In this document: positions 1 through 8,723 of the stretch, piece after piece
How the letters are laid out: each line of letters opens with the position of its first letter
Position numbering within the stretch: the stretch's first letter is position 1
Assembly (NCBI GenBank): GCA_028280485.1
Contig: JANQLS010000181.1
Location: forward strand, 1 to 64,000
DNA length: 64,000 bases
From: Planctomycetota bacterium
Lineage (GTDB): Bacteria > Planctomycetota > UBA8108 > JACQVS01
Reading direction: 5' to 3'
Notes under the pieces: generated by a model
Told to the model about the DNA's origin: nothing
What the model saw: the letters and a program-made list of their open reading frames with translations, nothing else
Database searches by the model: none
Translations under genes and position numbers: made by a program

Positions 1-1
1 A

Positions 2-190
2 AATTCACAAAATCCCAACGATCAACAGAACCAACAGAACCAACAGAACAATCAAAATTCACAAAACCCCAACGATCAACAGAATCAGCAAAACAACCAG
101 AATTCGCAAAATCCCAACAACCAACAGAATCAACAAAACAACCAGAATTCACAAAATCCCAACAATCAGCAGAATCAGCAACAGAATCCC
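2..190. repeat. Four in-frame copies of a 45-bp minisatellite inside a coding region
   Basis: Copies begin at 2 (54 bp, with one extra CAACAGAAC-type triplet block), 56, 101 and 146. Each encodes NSQNPN(D/N)QQNQQ followed by NNQ. The period is a multiple of three, so copy-number change keeps the frame. The array begins before the window. Confidence 0.8.
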
Positions 191-676
191 AATAGCCAAC
201 AACAAAATCAAAACCGACAACAGCAACAGAATCCTGAACTTCAAAAATTGGCAGAACAACAACGTGAGCTGTCAAATCAGCTCAATGATCTCAACCAACG
301 GATTCGCGAGATGACTCAAGCTTTAGATGCCAACAAGCTTCTTACCGAAGAAGAAAAGAAACGCTACGAAGAAGAAGTCAATCAACCTCTCGAAGAAATC
401 GCTGAAGATCGTCTGCCGGATGCAGCTAATGCTTTAAACGATCTCAACAACTCTCCCAACCCTCAAGCTGATGCTCAGCGAGCTCAGCAAAACATGGAAG
501 AGATCGCGAAAGAAATTGAAAATGTGGCTAAGAACTTAAGCCAATCGAAAAATTACAATGAACTCCTCCTCCGCCTCAAAGGAATCATCGAACTGCAAGA
601 AAAGGCCGTCGGTGAATCGGAGAAAGAGCTCAAAAAGAGCGAAAAAACTAAGCCTCTTAAAACTGAAGAACTTTGA
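2..676 (+). CDS. C-terminal part of a Q/N-rich coiled-coil protein (5' end outside window)
   Basis: The frame is open from the first bases of the window, so this is the end of a longer gene. About 75 residues are almost only Q, N, S and P. They are built from a 15-residue unit starting NSQNP that recurs at nucleotides 2, 56, 101 and 146; the first copy is 18 residues. The last 145 residues are charged, helical and coiled-coil-like, ending KPLKTEEL. The next gene starts 14 nt downstream with its own AGGAG, so they are co-transcribed. Order and composition resemble the DUF4175-like or BatA-BatE-type (MoxR/vWA) envelope operons of planctomycetes, but the diagnostic N-terminus is missing. No enzymatic motif is visible, and function is unknown. 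Confidence 0.75.
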   Translation, partial: NSQNPNDQQNQQNQQNNQNSQNPNDQQNQQNNQNSQNPNNQQNQQNNQNSQNPNNQQNQQQNPNSQQQNQNRQQQQNPELQKLAEQQRELSNQLNDLNQRIREMTQALDANKLLTEEEKKRYEEEVNQPLEEIAEDRLPDAANALNDLNNSPNPQADAQRAQQNMEEIAKEIENVAKNLSQSKNYNELLLRLKGIIELQEKAVGESEKELKKSEKTKPLKTEEL

Positions 677-690
677 TAGGAGTCTGACTC

Positions 691-2646
691 ATGAAAACTA
701 GAGTCCCTCTATTCCTCCTTCTCTTAGCGTTAGGGCTTCCCCAGAGCTTTGGGCAAGATCAATCCGATCTCGCTATCCAAGTAGAGCAACGTTTTTTAAA
801 GCTCCAGGCTTTCATGGGAAGCCTCCTGGCTCAAGAAGAGCAAGCTCAGCACTCCGGCCGATTGAAGGCTGCTTTAACTCGATCTAAAGACCTTGAGATC
901 GTCGATCGTCTGAGTTTGATTCGAAATTACTTAGATAAAAAGCTCGTTCGAGATGCTCACGAAGAACAAAAGCTTGTCGAGAAGGACCTCAGGCGCATCC
1001 TGAAAATTCTTTCTGGGGAAGACGAGCTTGAACAAATTCGTTCTGACGCTGAAGAACTCAAAGAGCTAAAAGATCAGCTCGAAAAGCTTCAGCGAGCGCT
1101 CAAGAGGCAGGAGGAAACTCTTAAAGAAACAGAAGACTTACTCAAGAAAGCTCAAGAGCAGCAAAACCAACAACCCAACACCGGGACTCAAAACCAAGAA
1201 CAAAACAAAAAAGAACAAGAGCGCCTACAGAAAAAACGCGAGGAATTAGCGCGAAAGCTGAAGGAAACCAAACGCCAAGTTGAGCGCGTTCAACAAGCGA
1301 TGAACCGTCAAGCCCAGAGGAATCAGGGCAATCAGCAGAACCGCAACAACCAGCAGAATCAGCAAAACAATCAGCAGAACAGTCAACAAAGTCCCAACGG
1401 GCAGCAACAAAACCAGAACAGCCAACAACAAAATCAAAACAATCAGCAGCAGAACCAAAACAATCAGCAACAAAATCAGAATAGCCAACAGCAACAACAG
1501 CAACAATCTCCTCGTCAGCCCTCGCAGGAAGAACTAGAGTCTCTCCAACGCGCTTCTCGCGATCTTCAAGAAGCTTCGCAACGAATGGAATCGGAAAACT
1601 TAGAAGGCTCCAGAGAAGATCAACAACGAGCGCTCGAGCAGTTAAAAAACGCTCAAGAAGAAATGGAGCGCCGACAGCAAGAGCTCGAAGAAGAACAACA
1701 AGAGAAGATTGCTAAAATCGCTCTGGGAAAACTCTACGAGATGAGCGCAGAACAAAAACTGATCTCCCATGAAACTCAACAGCTGGATAAAAATGAAGCC
1801 TTGCAAGCAAAGAAGAGAGAAGAAACTTCTCGTTCACTCGCGAGGCGACAAAAAGATCTTGGAACGAGTGCTCAGGAAGTTTTAGAACTGTTTAACGAAG
1901 ACGGATCTTCAGCGATTGCCCCAGCAGTGATGGAACGAGTCATCGAAGACACGGAATCATTAACCAAGATGTTGGAATCAGGTAAAACCGGCTCGTTGAC
2001 CCAAGCGATTCAAGGTGAGGTGGAAGGAGCCATTCAGGAGCTCATCGAAGCCCTCGACGACAAACTTAAGAAAAACCAAGAACGACGCCGACGGCAAGCT
2101 CAAGAACGTAGGAACCGTCGAAACCAAAATCAACAACAACAAAGTCAGTCTCAACAACAACAAGGCGGCCAGCAACAAACGCCCCCTTTGTTCGATCCGT
2201 TGAAAGAGCTGCGTCTGCTTTTGAGCATGCAAACTCGACTGAGAGAACGCACTGAACTTTTATCGGAAGCTTCAATAGAGAAATCTCAAGGATCGATCTC
2301 AAAAGAAGATAGAGAGGAGATCACTCGGCTTCAGAAACAAACGGTCGATCGCTTATCCGTCAACCAAGAGAAAATGGTTGAGCTATTTAAAGCCTTGATC
2401 GAAAAATACCCTGAAATTGATGCCTTCTTATTAGGAGCTGACTTAGAATTAGAGGAAGAATCCGAAGGAGAAGAAGGCAATTCTGATCCTGTATCTGATT
2501 CTGAAACTGAATCTGAAGATGATTTAGATATCGTTCCCGATGAATTTAAGAAAAAAGATTCAGAAGATTTAGATCTCGATGAGGAAAAGGAATCCGAAGA
2601 AGCTGATGAAGATGATCTCGGCTTTGACGATCTCGATGAAATCTAA
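691..2646 (+). CDS. Secreted/periplasmic Q/N-rich coiled-coil protein
   Basis: 651 residues. The N-terminus is a Sec signal peptide (hydrophobic stretch at residues 5-20, likely cleaved before QDQSD). Residues 25-200 are strongly charged coiled coil, 210-275 a nearly pure Q/N/S tract, 280-400 coiled coil again, 474-497 a second Q-rich tract, and the last 80 residues are very acidic (E/D/S). AGGAG lies 9 nt before the ATG. It sits between two other Q/N- or Q/S-rich genes on the same strand. No catalytic domain is recognisable. The architecture suggests a flexible envelope scaffold or an assembly partner of a Bat-type vWA operon; that is inference from the neighbours. Low-complexity composition will make similarity searches unreliable. 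Confidence 0.75.
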   Translation: MKTRVPLFLLLLALGLPQSFGQDQSDLAIQVEQRFLKLQAFMGSLLAQEEQAQHSGRLKAALTRSKDLEIVDRLSLIRNYLDKKLVRDAHEEQKLVEKDLRRILKILSGEDELEQIRSDAEELKELKDQLEKLQRALKRQEETLKETEDLLKKAQEQQNQQPNTGTQNQEQNKKEQERLQKKREELARKLKETKRQVERVQQAMNRQAQRNQGNQQNRNNQQNQQNNQQNSQQSPNGQQQNQNSQQQNQNNQQQNQNNQQQNQNSQQQQQQQSPRQPSQEELESLQRASRDLQEASQRMESENLEGSREDQQRALEQLKNAQEEMERRQQELEEEQQEKIAKIALGKLYEMSAEQKLISHETQQLDKNEALQAKKREETSRSLARRQKDLGTSAQEVLELFNEDGSSAIAPAVMERVIEDTESLTKMLESGKTGSLTQAIQGEVEGAIQELIEALDDKLKKNQERRRRQAQERRNRRNQNQQQQSQSQQQQGGQQQTPPLFDPLKELRLLLSMQTRLRERTELLSEASIEKSQGSISKEDREEITRLQKQTVDRLSVNQEKMVELFKALIEKYPEIDAFLLGADLELEEESEGEEGNSDPVSDSETESEDDLDIVPDEFKKKDSEDLDLDEEKESEEADEDDLGFDDLDEI

Positions 2647-2755
2647 GCTCTAAGCCAACGATTCAGCCCTACTCACCGTTAACGCGGTACATTTAAAAAC
2701 GAAACTCAAACAGTCCTAAACTTAAATCTTTAATTAGGAAACTGAGGTGCAGATC

Positions 2756-4222
2756 ATGCGCTCTAACAAAAGGTCCAATCGATCCATCCTTAAGGGTGGC
2801 GTACTCCTGGTTACCAGCTTAGCGATGGTTCTCCCTACGATTTCGGCTCAAGATCAAGCCAAAGAAATCGTCGACTTAAGTCCTCGCAAAATCTGGCAGG
2901 CTTTTGTGAAACACGTCGAAACACTTGGAAAGAAAGATCAACTTCCCAAAGCAGAGGGATCCAACGAAGTCGCTCCTTTAGATCTCGGCAAAGGTGACCC
3001 GATCCCCAAAATCCTGATGAAGATCTCCCCTGAGTTCATCCGTTTGGATGCGCAATTTCAAAAGGATGATAATCCCTTCGCAAAAGAGCCCGAAGATCCA
3101 GAAAAAGCCAAGAAGGATCGCATGACTAAGATTCGCAAAGAAAGCGGAGCTTTACTCAAATCAAACGATCCCTACTTAAAAGCCTACGCAACACTCTACA
3201 GCGCTCGTGCCGACATCGAAGAAGGCAAATATAAGGATGCGCAAAAGAAGCTAGAAAGCTTGAATGAATCTCGATACTTCCTTTCTGGCCCTGAAACTCA
3301 CCGCTATTTAGCTGAGATTTTTAGAGCTCAAAAAGAGGACACCCTCGCCATCCTCGAACTTCAACTCTACTTGGTGGAACTCGGCGATGATCAAGTCGAC
3401 GAAAAACGCTGGGTCAGTGAGCAGCTCAAGGAAATTCGCGACTCAGGTCACAAGGGTCCTCTCAAGGATACTCTGAATAAAGCTGAAGAAGCTTCAAGAC
3501 TCATCAAAGAGTTAAAGGTCGAGTCTGAGAACGTCGACTCTGAAGATGATCAAACAGCTGAAGAGGCCGCTGAGAAACAAAGGGAAGTCGAAGATATCCT
3601 TCACAAGACCTTGAGCTTACTCTTGGGTGAAAGCAATTCCAGCCCTCAGCAGGCTCAAGCTTCTCAGTCGCAGTCACAATCTCAAAGCAGTAGTAGTTCT
3701 CAACAACAGCAACAGTCGCAATCACAGCGCAACCGGCAGGGCCAAAGGAGAGAGGGCCAACAACAAGCTCGACAGGGGAACCGACAAGGTCAGCAACAAG
3801 GTCAACCTAAAGCCGGTCAAGGTCAGCAAAGACAGGGCCAGGGTCAAGGGAAACAAGGCCGAGGAAAATCTCGCTTAGAGCAAGTTCTTGAAAAGACGAT
3901 TCAAGTTTTAGAAAAGAACGGACAAAAGAAAAACGGCAAAGGTAAGGGTCAAAAACCAGGGCAAAAGCCTGGAGAGGGAGATCCGCAGCAAAGCCAACAA
4001 CCTAATGAGCCTGCAAAAGACACTAAAATTAAAGACGATCCCTACGCTGGAAAAATCAACCGCCGAAAAGGTGCTGACGACAACGAAGCCTGGGGAAAAA
4101 TCAACAATCGCGAGGTAGCTCGATCTCTGAGAGAGCTTTGGGGAAAAATTCCGATTCCCTACCGTGGAATGGTGTCCCAATACTTTAAAGACATCACGGA
4201 CTTAGCTCCTGAGAAGAAGTAA
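2756..4222 (+). CDS. Secreted TPR-like protein with Q/S-rich linker
   Basis: 488 residues from the ATG at 2756, chosen over the in-frame GTG at 2747 because GAGGTG (2744-2749) is well placed as ribosome binding site for 2756 and would overlap the GTG. A signal peptide ends near ISAQ. Residues 130-230 look like two or three TPR-like helical pairs, followed by a charged helix, a Q/S/G/R-rich linker (about 295-368), and a conserved-looking C-terminus with AWGKINNREVARSLRELWGK and IPYRGMVSQYF. I associate that kind of short C-terminal block with TPR/BatC-like proteins of planctomycete envelope operons. It is probably the third member of the operon, ended by the terminator just downstream. Confidence 0.7.
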   Translation: MRSNKRSNRSILKGGVLLVTSLAMVLPTISAQDQAKEIVDLSPRKIWQAFVKHVETLGKKDQLPKAEGSNEVAPLDLGKGDPIPKILMKISPEFIRLDAQFQKDDNPFAKEPEDPEKAKKDRMTKIRKESGALLKSNDPYLKAYATLYSARADIEEGKYKDAQKKLESLNESRYFLSGPETHRYLAEIFRAQKEDTLAILELQLYLVELGDDQVDEKRWVSEQLKEIRDSGHKGPLKDTLNKAEEASRLIKELKVESENVDSEDDQTAEEAAEKQREVEDILHKTLSLLLGESNSSPQQAQASQSQSQSQSSSSSQQQQQSQSQRNRQGQRREGQQQARQGNRQGQQQGQPKAGQGQQRQGQGQGKQGRGKSRLEQVLEKTIQVLEKNGQKKNGKGKGQKPGQKPGEGDPQQSQQPNEPAKDTKIKDDPYAGKINRRKGADDNEAWGKINNREVARSLRELWGKIPIPYRGMVSQYFKDITDLAPEKK

Positions 4223-4250
4223 GACTCAACAATTCTGACGATCAAAAAAA

Positions 4251-4286
4251 CGACGGGTTTCATTCATGAAGCCCGTCGCTTTTTTT
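4251..4286 (+). terminator. Rho-independent terminator of the Q/N-rich operon
   Basis: Stem CGACGGG/CCCGTCG (4251-4257 and 4272-4278) continues inward with pairing of TTCAT and ATGAA. It is followed by a run of seven T at 4280-4286. It lies 28 nt after the stop codon at 4222. Confidence 0.85.
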
Positions 4287-4294
4287 GTGTTTTA

Positions 4295-4359
4295 GTAGCC
4301 GAATTTGTAAAAATTTGGCGGAATAGGTTAATCGGCCAAATTTTTACAAATTCGGCTAC
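4295..4359. repeat. GTAGCCGAAT palindromic element, copy 1
   Basis: Perfect 25-bp arms at 4295-4319 and 4335-4359 around a 15-nt spacer. A second copy with 27-bp arms lies at 14841-14907. REP-like intergenic element. It sits at the 3' end of the convergent gene at 4373 and could also act as its terminator. Confidence 0.8.
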
Positions 4360-4372
4360 GACCTAACAGCTG

Positions 4373-4675
4373 TCATTCCCCTCGCTTATCCACCACACTC
4401 TGAACCTTTTCTTCCATCGTCTGATCGCGATCAGTACGAGTCCCACATTTAATCGTGGTGGTAATTCGGGGAGCCCCCATTTCGTGGACCACCTCGTGAC
4501 ATCGTTTGACAGCTGAGAACACCTGATCCCACTCCCCTTCAATATTCGTCCCGTAGGCGTGTAAGTTCGTTTTAAGACCCGCTTCGTCCAAAACACGCTG
4601 ACAAGCGGCAATGTACGAAGAGACGGATAATCCCACTCCCAAAGGCACAACGCAAAGGTCGATCATCACTTTCAT
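4373..4675 (-). CDS. MTH1187/YqgV family thiamine-binding-like protein
   Basis: 100 residues matching the usual length of the small MTH1187 family (formerly UPF0045/DUF77, thiamine_BP). Visible family features are the MKVMIDLCVVPLG start strand, the YGTNIEGEWD motif, and TTTIKCGTRTD near the end. Members are small ferredoxin-like oligomers, some shown to bind thiamine or a related pyrimidine. The cellular role is often unknown. GAGGA lies 10 nt before the ATG. It is a single gene, with palindromic repeat DNA downstream. A thiE gene exists in this window at 60113 but is far away, so no operon link. Confidence 0.8.
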   Translation of the reverse strand: MKVMIDLCVVPLGVGLSVSSYIAACQRVLDEAGLKTNLHAYGTNIEGEWDQVFSAVKRCHEVVHEMGAPRITTTIKCGTRTDRDQTMEEKVQSVVDKRGE

Positions 4676-4950
4676 CGGGAGAATTCCTCAACTAATATTT
4701 TTTTAACTCATTAACATCAGGCCAAAGAGGGCCCTTTTCTAAACACACCCAGGTAATTATAATGATCGTCCTGAATTTGAAAACGGTTTCAGTATCTCAA
4801 ATACTTGCAAGAATGCTTACAAGACTGAGCTTCGATCTCAGAGGGTGAAGGCTGAAACTGTTGAACATCCACTTCAGTTCAACTTGTTACTTAATTCCTT
4901 GGAGCTCTCCCTTGCGCTTAAATTTCCGTCGAATACTACCAGCAGAATCG

Positions 4951-5439
4951 ATGCGATTTGAACTGGATACTCAAGTCGAACCCCCAGCTGGTTTTTTCCC
5001 AGATGATGACTACGACCTAGAAGATCCAAAAAACTTAAGAAGGATTCGCGAGGAAGTCATCGGAGAGATGTGTGACCTTTTAGAAGAAACCGGTCAAATT
5101 GGAAATAAAAGTAAGCTGTTCAAAGATCTTCACAATCGAGAGAAAAAGGCGGTCACGGCGATCGGAGAGGGAATCGCCTTCCCTCATGTCAGAACGATCC
5201 AAGCCCGACAATTCGTCATGGCCTTCGGGAAGTCTTATCAAGGCTTGCCGTTTTACGCCTTAGACGGCGAGCCCGTGCATTTGTTTTTCTCGATGGTGGC
5301 CCCTTCGCACGAAGATCAACTATATTTAAAAGTTTATAAGTCATTGTCGACAGCGCTTCTTCAACCGGAGCTTCGCGAGGAGCTTATGGAAGCTTATAAT
5401 CCTAATGACGTTTGGCGAGTCTTAGAACCGTTTCAATAG
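4951..5439 (+). CDS. PTS EIIA type-2/PtsN-like phosphoacceptor protein
   Basis: 162 residues from the ATG at 4951. An in-frame TTG at 4861 would add 30 residues and has a GAAGG upstream, so the longer form is possible, but 162 fits the EIIA family. The motif GIAFPHVRT contains the histidine that is phosphorylated in EIIA-Fru/EIIA-Ntr proteins, preceded by the TAIGEG loop. Later residues (FFSMVAPSHEDQLYLKVY) match the second conserved EIIA block. No permease domain is attached and no other PTS gene is adjacent, so a regulatory, PtsN-like role is more likely than sugar transport. holA follows after 26 nt. Confidence 0.8.
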   Translation: MRFELDTQVEPPAGFFPDDDYDLEDPKNLRRIREEVIGEMCDLLEETGQIGNKSKLFKDLHNREKKAVTAIGEGIAFPHVRTIQARQFVMAFGKSYQGLPFYALDGEPVHLFFSMVAPSHEDQLYLKVYKSLSTALLQPELREELMEAYNPNDVWRVLEPFQ

Positions 5440-5465
5440 TATCGAGAGAGATATATTAAAACTCC

Positions 5466-6572
5466 ATGGCCAAATCTTCTGGAAGCACAAAAGGATCAAC
5501 GGGACTGTCTTTCGTCACCTTGATGAATAAGAAAGATTGGCAGCCTCTTCCAGCATTTTGTGTACTGACTGGGGATGCCAACTTTTTTAAAGACGCGATC
5601 GAAAAACGCTTCGTTCAAGAGCTCTTTCCCGATCCAGAATCTAAATCGATTCTAAAAATCGACGCCAAAAAAAATACCGAGGGATTGCTGGCAAAGGTTC
5701 TCGATGAATTGCGCACACTCTCCATTCTTTCCCCCAACCGATTGGTGATCATCGACAACGCCGATTCTTTCCTCTCGTCCCACCGCGATGATTTTGAGCC
5801 TTACGTCCGAGAAGGATTTTCGGGCGGCCATCTGATTTTAAAATTAGATAAAGCTTTAGATTCCCGCACAAAGTTTGGTAAGGCCATCAAGGAAGCCGGT
5901 TGGCCCGTTGAATGCAAGCAACCCTTCGATCGTCCTCCTCCCTGGATGACCGGAACTCCACTTTGGAAGAACGATCTCACCGACTGGTTGGTGGGCTGGG
6001 CGAAAACGAAAAAGTTAAAAATCGATCCCCAAACAGCCTTTCACTTACAAGAAAGAGTGGGAAATGATCTTTCCCAGCTCGATAAAAGCCTCGAGAAGAT
6101 CAAAACTTTTTTAGGAGATACAAGGGATGTCGATGAACGGGCAGTCGATCAAGTCACCGCCGACATTCGCGAAGATTCAGTCTTTGACTTAGTTGAAAAA
6201 TTTATTCTCGGTCAACGCACCAAGGCGCTCTCGATCTTTGAGCGCTTGATGCAAAATGGGTACACCCCTCAAAAAGGGCAACCCATTCACGATCCGATGG
6301 CGATCAGCTTATTGTTCTTAGGATCACTCATACCCAAGTTGAGAAACTTAAGGCGCGCCCATGCCCTAAAATCTGAAGGGCAAGGCCCTCAGAGTTGGAT
6401 CGAAGAACGACTGACGCCAAAGTTTCTCTTAGAGCGATTCCAGCGTGAGCTTCAGGCAATGCCTCCCAAACGATTACACAATTTGTTTCCGACTCTACGT
6501 GAACTGGATCGGAAATTAAAAACGGGTGCGAATCCGAAAGAGGCTTTGACGTTGCTGTTGATTCGGCATTGA
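5466..6572 (+). CDS. holA: DNA polymerase III subunit delta
   Basis: 368 residues, near the usual length of about 340. HolA opens the beta sliding clamp as part of the clamp loader. It shows the delta-type N-terminal AAA-like fold: LTGDANFFKDA replaces the Walker A region, and RLVIIDNADSF sits where Walker B would be. The middle contains FHLQERVGNDLSQLDKSLEK, the conserved helical lid segment, then ADIREDSVFDLVEKFI and a C-terminal collar domain ending EALTLLLIRH. It starts 26 nt after the EIIA-like gene and may be co-transcribed with it. A purine-rich GAGAGA lies upstream of the ATG. Confidence 0.9.
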   Translation: MAKSSGSTKGSTGLSFVTLMNKKDWQPLPAFCVLTGDANFFKDAIEKRFVQELFPDPESKSILKIDAKKNTEGLLAKVLDELRTLSILSPNRLVIIDNADSFLSSHRDDFEPYVREGFSGGHLILKLDKALDSRTKFGKAIKEAGWPVECKQPFDRPPPWMTGTPLWKNDLTDWLVGWAKTKKLKIDPQTAFHLQERVGNDLSQLDKSLEKIKTFLGDTRDVDERAVDQVTADIREDSVFDLVEKFILGQRTKALSIFERLMQNGYTPQKGQPIHDPMAISLLFLGSLIPKLRNLRRAHALKSEGQGPQSWIEERLTPKFLLERFQRELQAMPPKRLHNLFPTLRELDRKLKTGANPKEALTLLLIRH

Positions 6573-6620
6573 GGCACGCTAAGCGCGTAACTGATACGAG
6601 TAAAATAGTAGAAAACGTTT

Positions 6621-6727
6621 CTGTAGCGCCACCCCTTGCGAGTGGCTAATTCACAAAAATTCAATTGAGCCTTTAAAGATAAATTTTCGCTTTTAGGAAA
6701 GGCCTGGGACAAGCCCAGGCGCTACAG
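6621..6727. repeat. CTGTAGCGCC repeat element (convergent pair)
   Basis: Bounded by CTGTAGCGCC (6621-6630) and its reverse complement (6718-6727). The left half continues ACCCCTTGCGAGTGG and the right half contains GGCCTGGGACAAGCCCA. The same two halves recur in swapped orientation at 58124-58205. It fills most of the holA to transporter spacer. Confidence 0.75.
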
Positions 6728-6792
6728 GTTAGAATTCGAGCTAAAACTAAGCGAAAGCAGCAGTAACTTTTCTTTAAAATTAGAACCTACGC

Positions 6793-8172
6793 ATGACCGA
6801 AAATCCCACCAAGAGAAAATTCAACTTCCCCCATCCCTTGGTCTTAATCTTCTTCATGATCGTCTTGGCTCAAGTTCTTTCTTACATTTTACCTTCCGGC
6901 GAATACCAAACAGTTAAAGACAGTCGTAACATCGATCCCAAGACTTTTTCGTATGTCGAGGCCGATCATTTACCCTGGCACGCCTCTTTAAGCTCAATAC
7001 CAAAAGGATTGGAAAAAGGTGCCGACATCATTTTCTTTGTTTTTATTATCGGTGGAGTCATCGGAGTACTCAGAAGTACTGGTGCTATCGATGCGTTCAT
7101 CGGGACTCTTATCAACAGCTTTAAAAATCAATCCACGATTCTCATCTGCGGGATGATGACCCTCTTTGCCATCGGCTCATCTACCATCGGTATGGCGGAA
7201 GAGTATATGCCGTTCATACCCATATTAATCACCCTCTGTTTAGCCCTTAAACTCGATGCAATGGTGGCGATGGGAGTGGTTTATATTGGTGCTGGAATTG
7301 GTTACGGTTGCGCAGCGCTCAACCCTTTTACCGTCCTTATAGGACAAAAAATCGCCGGTGTTCAGTTAACTTCCGGTCAGATTTTCCGCTGGTCACTCCT
7401 TTTCATTTGCCTCATTGTCGCTGCCCATCATCTTTTACGTTACATGAAAAGGATTCGTACAGATTCAAAACTGAGCTTGACTCACGACATCGATTATTCA
7501 AAAGGGTTTGATCTCCCCGAAGGAACGCCCTTAACTTCCCCTCGAATCATGATCTTAGTCCTCTTTTTTGTAGGAATCAGCCTCTTCACTTGGGGAGCTT
7601 TGTATAAAGGATGGTACATTCACGAACTCGCGACTATCTTTCTAATCACCACCCTCATCTCTTCAATTTTAGCGACGCTCTCCCCTAACAAAGTTGCAAG
7701 TTCATTTTGTAATGGGGCGATGGAGATGACAACGACCGCGTTGTTGATTGGATTCGCTCAAACCATCGGCGTAATTCTGACAGAGGCAAAAGTCATCCAC
7801 ACTGTCGTTCACGGATTGGCGTCCGTCCTCAACAACTTTGGCAGAGAGGGTTCAGCTATCGGTATGCTGGGCGTCCAAAGCGTTTTTAATTTCTTTATCC
7901 CCTCGGGATCAGGCCAAGCCTACGTCACGATGCCCATCATGGCTCCTTTAGCGGATGTAACTGGAGTCTCACGCCAGATTAGCGTTCTTGCTTATCAAAT
8001 TGGTGATGGATTTACCAACATGATAGTCCCCACAAACGCCTTACTCATGGGGATGCTTTCTTTAGCCCGAATTCCCTTTCAACGTTGGTTGAAATTTATA
8101 TTTCCATTGATGATCAAACTTTACTTAGTTGCGATCGCTGCAATATTGGTCGCGATTTATATCGGGTGGTAA
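6793..8172 (+). CDS. YfcC/DcuC-family membrane transporter
   Basis: 459 residues with about 11-12 hydrophobic segments. The start FPHPLVLIFFMIVLAQVLSY followed by ILPSGEY is characteristic of the YfcC branch of the DcuC/ion-transporter superfamily. Also present are a GSSTIGMAEEYMPFIP segment, a GYGCAALNPFTVLIGQ segment and a FFIPSGSGQAYVTMPIMAP segment, the last typical of the substrate region in this family. Members are annotated as putative basic amino acid (arginine/ornithine type) or short-chain carboxylate carriers. The substrate cannot be read from sequence. It is a stand-alone gene between repeat-bearing spacers, without a clear Shine-Dalgarno sequence. Confidence 0.85.
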   Translation: MTENPTKRKFNFPHPLVLIFFMIVLAQVLSYILPSGEYQTVKDSRNIDPKTFSYVEADHLPWHASLSSIPKGLEKGADIIFFVFIIGGVIGVLRSTGAIDAFIGTLINSFKNQSTILICGMMTLFAIGSSTIGMAEEYMPFIPILITLCLALKLDAMVAMGVVYIGAGIGYGCAALNPFTVLIGQKIAGVQLTSGQIFRWSLLFICLIVAAHHLLRYMKRIRTDSKLSLTHDIDYSKGFDLPEGTPLTSPRIMILVLFFVGISLFTWGALYKGWYIHELATIFLITTLISSILATLSPNKVASSFCNGAMEMTTTALLIGFAQTIGVILTEAKVIHTVVHGLASVLNNFGREGSAIGMLGVQSVFNFFIPSGSGQAYVTMPIMAPLADVTGVSRQISVLAYQIGDGFTNMIVPTNALLMGMLSLARIPFQRWLKFIFPLMIKLYLVAIAAILVAIYIGW

Positions 8173-8183
8173 AAAACCATTTC

Positions 8184-8213
8184 AAGCCCGAAGTGTCAAC
8201 GAGGGTCGGGCTT
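8184..8213. repeat. Short AGCCCGA hairpin after the transporter gene
   Basis: AAGCCCGA (8184-8191) pairs with TCGGGCTT (8206-8213). The enclosed text is an AGCCCGAAG...CGAGGG repeat unit. There is no T run, so it is a poor intrinsic terminator. Confidence 0.55.
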
Positions 8214-8723
8214 CTAACAAACAACAAAGCCTAGCACCACATAAGGCGTAGCGTGAGCGTCTCCTCACCTTGATTTAAAACGATTTCCCTACACCTCACT
8301 GAATTTCATTTCCATCAAGACACTCGCTGACGCTTCGCGCTTGAAATGTTTTTTTAAGTGTTTATTCAAATCTTTTAAACAACTAACACTTTCAGGACAT
8401 ACTTAAATCTGGCTTCGAAGGTTCAATTAACAATTTTTTGCATTGTTCGTCCCGGCTCACGGGGAGGCTATGAGTTTTTATCCCAAAACCGATGAAGTTT
8501 CTTTTATCCCTCGCTAAAGCTTCGGGCTTGAGGGGTACGAATCGCTTTCAATGTTTAAGCAGTGAGAGATTTTATGCAATCCACATATAAACACGCATTA
8601 AATAACCAACCTCCCAAGCCCGAAGCTTTAGCGAGGGATAATGGAGTGCTAACTGACTTAAAAATCTATTAACCCTAAAAATTCACAACCTCGGAGTGTG
8701 CGACCTACGGTTCGTACTACTTT
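8214..8723. other. Gene-free spacer with repeat debris
   Basis: No supportable gene. It contains fragments of GCGTAGCGTGAGCG and CTCGCTGACGCTTCGCGC character and the inverted pair described at 8505-8640. The remainder is plain AT-rich DNA. Confidence 0.6.
8505..8640. repeat. AGCCCGAAGC inverted repeat, open form (84-nt spacer)
   Basis: Arms at 8505-8530 and 8615-8640 are perfect 26-bp reverse complements built on CCCTCGCTAAAGCTTCGGGC. The 84-nt spacer has no ORF. Same family as 37286-37409, 47091-47218, 50600-50659 and 54533-54594. Confidence 0.85.

Noticed and set aside
2..190. Regular repeats at the window start as a CRISPR array
   Set aside because: The repeats are directly adjacent, in frame and encode NSQNPN-type units; there are no unique spacers.
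1246..1506. Leucine/isoleucine-rich ORF on the minus strand
   Set aside because: It is the antisense of the CAA/CAG/AAC-rich Q/N tract; the poly-Leu translation is a by-product of that composition.
4861..4950. TTG-initiated N-terminal extension of the EIIA-like protein
   Set aside because: It would add 30 residues with no family counterpart; the ATG at 4951 gives the normal EIIA length. Not fully excluded because GAAGG lies upstream of the TTG.
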